Of a stretch of 5,210 bases of DNA, positions 1 through 5,210 are shown piece after piece. The stretch spans positions 1 through 5,210 of the forward strand of contig CALGEU010000211.1 of assembly GCA_937881285.1 (NCBI GenBank), read 5' to 3'. How positions within the stretch are numbered: position 1 is the stretch's first letter; each line of letters opens with the position of its first letter. Made by a program: the position numbers and the translations under genes. Source of the DNA: an uncultured Clostridia bacterium (lineage in GTDB: Bacteria > Bacillota > Clostridia > Christensenellales > CAG-917). Under the pieces are notes generated by a model. That model did no database searches. It saw only the letters and a list, made by a program, of their open reading frames with translations, and was not told the origin of the DNA.

Positions 1-2483
1 TTATTGCTATTTTGGCTATGGTTTTGGTTCTCGTTCTTGCGGTTGGTTTGTTCGTAGCATGCGATAACACCAAGAAACCGGATCCGGACGTCAAGCCGAG
101 TGATAATACAGGCTGGCGAGATTCCAAAATGTATACCAACAACGACTATACTTCTCAAATGCCGAGCCAGTGGTGCACGATATTGTCAAACGACAATGCA
201 AACTCTTCACTGGAAAGCTATTTCACAAGTGCATTCTATGAATTCAACTACAAGTTTGATGCAGACGGAAGCATCGTCCCCGGTGCATACACGCTTGAAT
301 ACTCTGCGGCTACTAAACTCGAAGACGTGACCGCAAAATACGCAGGCAGATACGGTCTTGCCGAAGACGCAACTTCCGGTCAAGCATTTGCAATGACGCT
401 CCGTAGCGATCTTACTTGGGATGACGGAACGGCAATCAAGGCGGAAGATTTCGTGTATTCAATGCAACAACAACTTTCTCCGAAATACCTTTTCGACACC
501 GCATCCAACTATTACAGCGGCAACTACATCATTCACAACGCACAAAACTACGTGAAACAAGGTCAATCCGGTTGGTTCGATAACGGCGTTGCAGGTTTTG
601 GCTATTCTGAACTCGCACTCGGTTCCGACGGATATTACACTCTTGGCGGCGGCGAATGCTACATTGCATTGAAATCCGCATTGAACTGGTTGGGTGGCAA
701 GACGTTGAATGCTTACGTTTCTGCATACGGTGCTAACTATTTCGATACCGAAGCATATGCAAAACTTCTTGCACTCGCTGACGAAGAAGGAAAAGTGAAA
801 GTAACCGCAGAATCTTTGGCGCTCCTTACAAGTGTTATTACGAAAGTTGAAGCATGGGGCGAAACCGCAGAAAACACCGTTGGATATATGTATGTGAACT
901 ACACCTATCCGACCATTGATTTCTCGGAAGTCGGTTACTTTGTCGGCGACAACGAATACGAACTCGTTATCGTTATCGACAACACTTTGAGCCCGCTCGA
1001 TGACGAAGGCAACCTTACTTATGAAGCAGGTTACTACTTCGGAAGCTGGCCGCTTGTCAAGAAAGATTTGTGGGAAGCATGCGAAAACAGAAGCACGACT
1101 CCGTACAAAAACACGTACTGCACAACGGTTGAAAACAGCGCAAGCTGGGGTCCCTACAAACTCACGAACTATCAAGATCAAAAAACTTACACCGTTTCTC
1201 GTAACGAAAAATGGTACGGATACGGTCTTGCACAATATGACGGTCAATATCAAACCGACCAAATCATAACCCAAAAGATTGACGAATGGGATCAGGCATG
1301 GATGGCATTCCAAAACGGTCTTGTTGACGGCATCAGCATGGACGTTAAGATCGCTGCTGATTACAGAACTTCTTCTCGCGCATACTTCACTCCGGAAACC
1401 TGGACTTTCGATCTCAACTTGCAATCTCTTGCAAACAGCCGCACGGAGACGAGAAACAACCTTCTCTTGAACTACGACGAATTCAGAAAGGCAATCTCTC
1501 TCTCTCTTGACCGTGACAACTATTGTGCTACGAACAGCCCGAGCTCTCAAGCAGCACTCGGTTTGCTCAACAGCATGTACTACTACGACGTTGAAAACGG
1601 CAAAGTGTATCGTGAAAGCGTTCAAGCAAAAGAAGCAATTCTCAACGCATACGGCGCAATCAAGAACACGGACGGTTCCTGGACTGTTGGTGAAAACACT
1701 TACACCGACATCGAAGACGCACTCGACGCAACAACCGGTTACAACCTTACTCTTGCACGTGAACTCGTCAACACTGCAGTTGAAAAAGCAATCGCAGACG
1801 GCAATTATTCAAAAGGCGAAAAAGTTGTTTTGACATTCGGTGTCGAAACTCAAACCGCAAACTCAGACAGAATCAAGAACTGGTTCCAATCTGCATTTGA
1901 CGCAATGACGCAAGGCACGGATCTCGAAGGTCAAATCAAAGTCGAATACTTCATGTTCTCAAGTGCAACTTGGTCCGATCAATTTGCAAACGGTGAATAT
2001 GACCTTTGCTTCGGTGCATGGGGTCAAGCAGCGTTCAACCCGGCATATCTCCTTTGCGAAACTCAAATCAGCAAAGACAACAGATACGCAGTGAACTGGG
2101 ATCCGAGCCAAGTTATCGTTACTGTCAAAGCAACTCCGGACAAAGATCATGCAGACGGCGTTTACACTTACAACCTTGAACAATGGAGTTCAAACCTTCA
2201 AGGAAAGAGCGATTGCGCAGTCAACTTCAAGACCTTCCCGATGGAAGACCAACTTGCAGCACTCGGCGCAGTCGAAACCGCAATTTTGCAACAATACTAC
2301 TCCATCCCCGTATACAGCAGATACTCTGCAAGTTTGATGGGCTACAAAGTGGACTACATCTCTTATGAATTCAATACGTTCATGAGTTACGGCGGAATTC
2401 GTTACATGAAGTACAACTACGACGATACTGCTTGGAATGAATTCGTTACTGCAAACGGCGGCACTCTCGATTATAAAAAATAA
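1..2483 (+). CDS. oppA: Oligopeptide ABC transporter substrate-binding lipoprotein (OppA-like, SBP_bac_5 family), 5' partial
   Basis: This is the extracytoplasmic peptide receptor of the importer encoded downstream. The reading frame is already open at base 3 and encodes Ile-Ala-Ile-Leu before the TTG at 12, so the true start and the positively charged n-region lie upstream of the window. Residues below are counted from TTG 12. A hydrophobic stretch ends in LFVAC, and Cys17 is the likely lipidated residue, followed by a polar Lys/Asp/Pro linker. SBP_bac_5 hallmarks appear in order: LTWDDGTAIKAEDFVYS (134-150), ASWGPYKL followed by VSRNEKWYG (377-403), YDEFRKAISLSLDRDNY (488-504) and FANGEYDLCFGAW (658-670). 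At 823 or more residues it is much longer than typical OppA (about 540). The excess includes roughly residues 185-312 and a segment near 525-575. The mature part has eight cysteines besides Cys17. Peptide specificity cannot be read from the sequence, and dipeptide or another solute is possible. It ends with TAA and is followed by two stem-loops. Confidence 0.93.
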   Translation, partial: IAILAMVLVLVLAVGLFVACDNTKKPDPDVKPSDNTGWRDSKMYTNNDYTSQMPSQWCTILSNDNANSSLESYFTSAFYEFNYKFDADGSIVPGAYTLEYSAATKLEDVTAKYAGRYGLAEDATSGQAFAMTLRSDLTWDDGTAIKAEDFVYSMQQQLSPKYLFDTASNYYSGNYIIHNAQNYVKQGQSGWFDNGVAGFGYSELALGSDGYYTLGGGECYIALKSALNWLGGKTLNAYVSAYGANYFDTEAYAKLLALADEEGKVKVTAESLALLTSVITKVEAWGETAENTVGYMYVNYTYPTIDFSEVGYFVGDNEYELVIVIDNTLSPLDDEGNLTYEAGYYFGSWPLVKKDLWEACENRSTTPYKNTYCTTVENSASWGPYKLTNYQDQKTYTVSRNEKWYGYGLAQYDGQYQTDQIITQKIDEWDQAWMAFQNGLVDGISMDVKIAADYRTSSRAYFTPETWTFDLNLQSLANSRTETRNNLLLNYDEFRKAISLSLDRDNYCATNSPSSQAALGLLNSMYYYDVENGKVYRESVQAKEAILNAYGAIKNTDGSWTVGENTYTDIEDALDATTGYNLTLARELVNTAVEKAIADGNYSKGEKVVLTFGVETQTANSDRIKNWFQSAFDAMTQGTDLEGQIKVEYFMFSSATWSDQFANGEYDLCFGAWGQAAFNPAYLLCETQISKDNRYAVNWDPSQVIVTVKATPDKDHADGVYTYNLEQWSSNLQGKSDCAVNFKTFPMEDQLAALGAVETAILQQYYSIPVYSRYSASLMGYKVDYISYEFNTFMSYGGIRYMKYNYDDTAWNEFVTANGGTLDYKK
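3..62 (+). other. Lipoprotein signal peptide (partial) with lipobox
   Basis: Bases 3-59 encode a continuous run of Ile, Leu, Val, Ala, Met, Gly and Phe. The Cys codon at 60-62 follows Leu-Phe-Val-Ala. This fits a type II signal peptide cleaved before Cys. The Phe at -3 is less common than Leu, while Ala at -1 is canonical. The usual N-terminal Met-Lys-Lys type start is missing because the window begins inside the gene. The TTG at 12 and ATG at 18 are therefore internal codons, not likely starts. Confidence 0.8.
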
Positions 2484-2490
2484 TCGGCAC

Positions 2491-2519
2491 GTTATTTTTG
2501 AATAACAGTTAAAAATAAC
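2491..2519 (+). promoter_or_regulatory. AT-rich stem-loop just after oppA
   Basis: The arm GTTATTTTT (2491-2499) is perfectly complementary to AAAAATAAC (2511-2519). A G-T and an A-T pair extend the stem inward to 11 pairs, with a 7-nt loop at 2502-2508. A competing shorter hairpin is possible between GTTATT (2491-2496) and AATAAC (2501-2506). It begins 8 nt after the oppA stop and has no U-run after it, so it is not a canonical terminator. A role in mRNA 3'-end processing or stability is inferred. Confidence 0.5.
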
Positions 2520-2520
2520 T

Positions 2521-2553
2521 CGGAGTTGGGGCAAAAATCTTGTCCCAACTTCG
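2521..2553 (+). terminator. Strong stem-loop in the oppA-oppB gap, possible leaky terminator or mRNA stabiliser
   Basis: The left arm CGGAGTTGGGGCAA (2521-2534) pairs along all 14 positions with TTGTCCCAACTTCG (2540-2553), with two G-T wobbles and a 5-nt loop (AAATC). The following bases, TGCTATTGTTAAAG, hold no run of T, so full rho-independent termination is unlikely. In binding-protein-dependent importer operons, a hairpin after the binding-protein gene often protects its mRNA or lets only part of transcription continue into the permease genes. That role is inferred here; the structure itself is plain in the sequence. Confidence 0.6.
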
Positions 2554-2575
2554 TGCTATTGTTAAAGTAGCAAAT

Positions 2576-2582
2576 AAAAGGA
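2576..2582 (+). promoter_or_regulatory. Ribosome binding site of oppB
   Basis: AAAAGGA lies 9 nt before the ATG at 2592. This favours that start over the in-frame ATG at 2598, which would sit 15 nt away. Confidence 0.6.
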
Positions 2583-2591
2583 CTTAAAACT

Positions 2592-3554
2592 ATGTATATG
2601 TTCAAATACATACTCAAACGACTCGGGCTTATGATATTCACCTTTTCGGTGATTATGTTTGTCTGCTTCGTTTTGATAAAATCGCTTCCGATCCCCATCA
2701 ACGACGGTCTTGGCAAAGACAGAGAACTGCTGGAAGCAAACTTGCGCGCAAGGGGCTACTACGATCCTATCATGGTTCAGTTGTGGCACTATTTGGAGCG
2801 TATTTTCACCAAGGGCGATTTCGGTATCGGCACTACGATGTCGGGCTTCATCAACAAACCGGTTTGGGACTCGTTTGTCAAATGTTTGCCGCCTACAATC
2901 CTTATCAACATTTATTCTTCTCTTATCGGTGTTCCTATCGGTCTCGGTCTCGGCATTCTCGCCGCACTCAAGAAGAACAAATGGCAGGATCAGGTCATTT
3001 CAACGGGCGTTATGTTGCTCATTTCCGTTCCGTCCATCGTGTATGCGTTCCTTATTCAGTATTTTCTTTGCTTCAAGTGGAAATGGTTCCCGCTTTTCAT
3101 GGCAAACGGTACTGACTATTTGTCATGGGATATGTTCTACAGTATGTTGCCGGCGGTGTTTGCACTCTGTCTCGGTTCTATTGCGGGATATGCTCGTTAC
3201 ACGCGTGCGGAACTTACGGAAGTGCTGACAAGCGAATTTATGCTTCTTGCTCGTACGAAAGGTCTGACAAAAGGTCAAGCCATCGTTCGCCATGCTCTCA
3301 GAAACGCAATGGTTCCGATATTCCCGATGATTTTGGGTGAGTTTATCTCCGTTCTCAGCGGTTCGCTCATAATTGAGAAATTCTTCTCCATACCGGGCGT
3401 CGGAGGTCTGTATTTGAACTCTATCAATTCGCTCGACTACGACTTCTTTATGTTGCTTTCGGGCTTTTACACGCTGGTCGGTCTTCTTGCAGGTATCATC
3501 GTCGATATCAGTTACGGAATGATCGATCCGAGAATTAGAATGGGGGCGAAATAA
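2592..3554 (+). CDS. oppB: Oligopeptide/dipeptide ABC transporter permease OppB
   Basis: OppB is one of the two membrane subunits that form the peptide channel. At 320 aa it has the usual family length. Membrane segments are visible near residues 9-31, 102-125, 135-160, 183-200, 244-262 and 284-308. The conserved extracytoplasmic stretch after segment 1 is present (DPIMVQLWHYLERIFTKGDFGIG at 58-80, cut here only by its ends). The EAA-type cytoplasmic loop that contacts the ATPase spans about 215-243, with E215, A220, R221 and G224, then RHALRNAMVPI. The C-terminus has the family's typical IDPRIR (311-316). It lies 108 nt after oppA and one base before oppC, so it is probably translationally coupled to oppC. 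Nothing in it looks broken or expanded, in contrast to OppA and OppC. A Dpp-type or other solute specificity is equally possible. Confidence 0.95.
   Translation: MYMFKYILKRLGLMIFTFSVIMFVCFVLIKSLPIPINDGLGKDRELLEANLRARGYYDPIMVQLWHYLERIFTKGDFGIGTTMSGFINKPVWDSFVKCLPPTILINIYSSLIGVPIGLGLGILAALKKNKWQDQVISTGVMLLISVPSIVYAFLIQYFLCFKWKWFPLFMANGTDYLSWDMFYSMLPAVFALCLGSIAGYARYTRAELTEVLTSEFMLLARTKGLTKGQAIVRHALRNAMVPIFPMILGEFISVLSGSLIIEKFFSIPGVGGLYLNSINSLDYDFFMLLSGFYTLVGLLAGIIVDISYGMIDPRIRMGAK
3542..3546 (+). promoter_or_regulatory. Ribosome binding site of oppC inside the oppB 3' end
   Basis: GGGGG lies within the last codons of oppB, 9 nt before the ATG at 3556. With a single base between the TAA and the ATG, ribosomes finishing oppB can restart on oppC. 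Confidence 0.5.
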
Positions 3555-3555
3555 T

Positions 3556-5121
3556 ATGGAAGAAATCTATAACGATATATCCGCCGAACAATTCCAATTC
3601 GTAGGCAAGCAAGACTTTACGCACGAAAAAACGCTTGAAACAAAACCGCGCAGTTATCTCGCGGACGCTTTTTCGCGCTTCTGCAAAAACAAAGGTTCTA
3701 TCGTAGGCGCGTGCGTCATTTTAGTTTTGGTGTTGTACGCGATTCTCGGCACCGCTTTTTCGCAATATTCTGTTTCTCATAGAGACACGTATTTCCGCTA
3801 CGCGCTTCCCAAAAGCGAATTGTTTGCAAATACGAATTTTTGGGACGGATGCCAGGAAAAGACGTTGTCTGCCGCCACGTTCTATTATTACTATTACATG
3901 GGCGAAGAGACAGGACATAATGCCGTCAAAAATCAAGAATATACGGTTGATGATGACAAGATGTATACGTTCCGTCTCGATTCCTATCAAAAGACGGGTT
4001 GTGTGTATCTGAAAATGTCCAAAGAAGATTACCTTCTTCTTCAGCAATATCAGAACGAGAGTGGAAAACAAGTCATCTATCCTGCGCTCAGACTGTCCAT
4101 GAAGAGAATGGTAGACACCTATCAGATAGTCACAAAGGGAAACGTTTCCACCGATACGGCGGCAAACTATTATTACAAGTTCAACACAAGCACAATGCAA
4201 GCGCAACTTGACTCAAAAGGCAACGTTATTCCCGACTACAAAACGCACAGCGTCGGACAAACATCCAATGACAATTACGATTCTCTGCGCATAGCGGGGG
4301 ACGGCGAGAACGGTATAGAATACGAATACGCTCGTCCGATTGACTCCGGTTACGAAGTCCGCGTCAATTACTATGAATATTACGTCTTTTATCACTCTTA
4401 CGTGTTGAAAGACGGCGTTGATAAACCGTCGTTTATCTTCGGTGCAAACGAAGAAGGTCAGGACATTTTCACGTGTCTTGCATCAGGCGCATTGTTCTCG
4501 TTTGCGTTTGCAATCTCCGTTGCTGCGGTCAACTTGATCGTCGGCGCAATCTATGGTGCAATCGAAGGCTACTACGGTGGAAAAATCGACTTGATTATGG
4601 AACGTTTCTCGGATATTTTGTCCGCAGTTCCGACTATGATAGTCGTTACGCTTCTCAAATTGCATATGGGCACTTCGGGTGCGCCGCTGATACTGTTCCT
4701 ATCATTCTTCCTTACGGGCTGGATCGGAATGGCGTCAACCACCAGAATGCAGTTCTATCGCTACAAGAATCAAGAATACGTCCTTGCGGCTCGCACGCTC
4801 GGTGCAAAAGACGCAAGAATCATCGTCAAACATATTTTCCCCAACGCGCTCGGAACTCTCGTTACCAGTTGCGCATTGGTCATTCCGTCGATGATTTACT
4901 CGGAAGTCAACCTGAGTTATCTCGGAATCATCAGTTTGACGTCGGGCAATCTCACCAGCGTCGGCACGCTTCTTGCAAGCGGACAAAGCGCGTTGATGAC
5001 TGCACCGCACGTTGCGTTGATGCCGTCATTGTTCCTTGCGTTGTTGCTTTTGAGTTTCAACCTGTTCGGCAATGGTTTGCGCGATGCGTTCAACCCGTCG
5101 CTCAGAGGATCGGAGGGCTGA
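3556..5121 (+). CDS. oppC: Oligopeptide/dipeptide ABC transporter permease OppC with a large extracytoplasmic insertion
   Basis: OppC is the second channel subunit, partner of OppB. It has a cytoplasmic N-terminal tail (1-48) and a first membrane segment (about 49-70). A polar, Tyr-rich region (71-295) follows, then the permease core. The core starts with FGANEEGQD (295-303), the counterpart of the usual FGTDxxGRD. Further membrane segments lie near 308-333, 352-368, 376-395, 430-450 and 484-505. The EAA loop is EYVLAARTLGAKDAR (407-421) followed by IIVKHIFPN (422-430). The C-terminus, NLFGNGLRDAFNPSLR (502-517), is typical of the family. At 521 aa it is about 200 aa longer than ordinary OppC, all of it between segments 1 and 2. 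The frame is intact with no sign of a fusion error. The start at 3556 is supported by the GGGGG site and by coupling to oppB. It ends in TGA one base before oppD. Confidence 0.94.
   Translation: MEEIYNDISAEQFQFVGKQDFTHEKTLETKPRSYLADAFSRFCKNKGSIVGACVILVLVLYAILGTAFSQYSVSHRDTYFRYALPKSELFANTNFWDGCQEKTLSAATFYYYYYMGEETGHNAVKNQEYTVDDDKMYTFRLDSYQKTGCVYLKMSKEDYLLLQQYQNESGKQVIYPALRLSMKRMVDTYQIVTKGNVSTDTAANYYYKFNTSTMQAQLDSKGNVIPDYKTHSVGQTSNDNYDSLRIAGDGENGIEYEYARPIDSGYEVRVNYYEYYVFYHSYVLKDGVDKPSFIFGANEEGQDIFTCLASGALFSFAFAISVAAVNLIVGAIYGAIEGYYGGKIDLIMERFSDILSAVPTMIVVTLLKLHMGTSGAPLILFLSFFLTGWIGMASTTRMQFYRYKNQEYVLAARTLGAKDARIIVKHIFPNALGTLVTSCALVIPSMIYSEVNLSYLGIISLTSGNLTSVGTLLASGQSALMTAPHVALMPSLFLALLLLSFNLFGNGLRDAFNPSLRGSEG
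3766..4440 (+). other. Inserted Tyr-rich extracytoplasmic domain of OppC (residues 71-295)
   Basis: This is the coding segment between the first membrane helix and the FGxxxxGxD motif. By the usual OppC topology it faces outward. It has no hydrophobic run long enough to cross the membrane. I count 30 tyrosines in 225 residues, including five in a row (110-114) and three in a row (205-207), plus a cluster YYEYYVFYHSY at 272-282. It has only two cysteines, C99 and C149. I recognise no named domain. An outward-facing docking domain for the binding protein is an inference from position. Confidence 0.65.
5112..5117 (+). promoter_or_regulatory. Ribosome binding site of oppD inside the oppC 3' end
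   Basis: GGAGGG lies 5 nt before the ATG at 5123 and overlaps the last oppC codons. It is the strongest Shine-Dalgarno match in the window and settles the oppD start. Confidence 0.75.
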
Positions 5122-5122
5122 T

Positions 5123-5210
5123 ATGGAAAAGAAACTTGAAGTTAAAGATTTGCGCATATCCTTCCGCACGGACGCAGGCAAAGTGCAGGCTGTCCGCGGT
5201 ATAGACTTCG
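5123..5210 (+). CDS. oppD: Oligopeptide ABC transporter ATP-binding protein OppD, 3' partial (N-terminal 29 residues)
   Basis: This is the start of the ATPase that powers uptake through OppB-OppC at the cytoplasmic face. Twenty-nine codons are visible. They read LEVKDLRISFRTDAGKVQAV (residues 5-24) and then RGIDF, which is the typical first beta-strand and A-loop region of OppD/DppD proteins (LxVxDLxxxFxTxxGxVxAVxGVxF). Walker A, the signature motif and Walker B lie beyond the window, so catalytic competence cannot be judged. The start is one base after the oppC TGA and behind a strong GGAGGG site. The position after oppC is standard for opp operons, and an oppF would be expected next. The family call rests on a short stretch plus gene order. 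Confidence 0.85.
   Translation, partial: MEKKLEVKDLRISFRTDAGKVQAVRGIDF

Noticed and set aside
459..1625. 388-codon open frame on the minus strand, antisense to oppA
   Set aside because: It lies wholly within oppA, whose protein has clear family motifs. The antisense protein is Val/Cys/Phe-rich with no recognisable domain. Long antisense frames commonly arise from biased codon use in a well-expressed gene.
2540..2591. Possible internal promoter before oppB (TTGTCC, or TTGTTA at 2559-2564)
   Set aside because: No -10-like hexamer lies at a suitable distance. TTGTCC is only 11 nt from TATTGT, and a partner for TTGTTA would put transcription start inside oppB.
2710..3228. 172-codon + strand frame inside oppB
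   Set aside because: It is a shifted frame of a clear OppB permease and its product has Ser/Arg/Cys-rich shadow composition.
3721..4206. 161-codon minus-strand frame opposite the OppC insertion
   Set aside because: I considered whether the insertion region could instead encode an antisense gene. The + frame is continuous from segment 1 into the permease core, with coherent Tyr-rich protein composition. The minus product shows no domain.
3556..5121. Gene fusion, frameshift or assembly artefact explaining the long OppC
   Set aside because: The frame is uninterrupted, the Shine-Dalgarno sites and one-base junctions are normal on both sides, and no repeat or element boundary flanks the insertion.
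4473..5204. 243-codon + strand frame overlapping the end of oppC and the start of oppD
   Set aside because: It is a shifted reading of the OppC core. The product is Arg/Cys-rich with no membrane segments, and the true frames on both sides carry family motifs.

Overview
The window holds most of an oligopeptide/dipeptide-type (Opp/Dpp) ABC importer operon, all on the + strand. Its order is a substrate-binding lipoprotein (oppA, 5' end cut off), two membrane permeases (oppB, oppC) and the first 29 codons of an ATPase (oppD, 3' end cut off). The moderate GC content, lipoprotein signal, purine-rich Shine-Dalgarno sites and the expanded form of two subunits suggest a Firmicutes-like bacterium, perhaps an uncultured gut Clostridia. 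This assignment is an inference, because there is no rRNA or other marker. The genetic code looks standard: TGA ends oppC and no gene needs TGA read as an amino acid.

Layout: 1-2483 is oppA, a binding protein of at least 823 residues with a lipobox cysteine. 2484-2591 is the only real gap (108 nt). It carries two adjacent stem-loops and then the oppB ribosome binding site. 2592-3554 is oppB (320 aa, normal size). 3556-5121 is oppC (521 aa, far longer than the usual ~300 aa). 5123-5210 is the start of oppD. The oppB-oppC and oppC-oppD junctions each have one base between stop and start (TAA-T-ATG and TGA-T-ATG), so translation there is probably coupled.

How the parts work together: OppA, anchored to the outer face of the membrane, captures peptide and delivers it to the OppB-OppC channel. 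OppD, probably with an OppF outside the window, powers transport. The stem-loops after oppA sit where many importer operons uncouple abundant binding protein from scarcer membrane subunits.

The transporter itself is a known type. What stands out is that OppA and OppC are both much larger than usual. OppC carries about 225 residues, very rich in tyrosine, between its first and second membrane segments, where ordinary OppC has a short loop. OppA has an extra stretch ahead of the usual second half of its binding domain. A matched extracytoplasmic docking module, comparable in position to the P2 loop of MalF, is the most interesting hypothesis. I saw no CRISPR array, mobile element, tRNA or rRNA, and no clearly new system.
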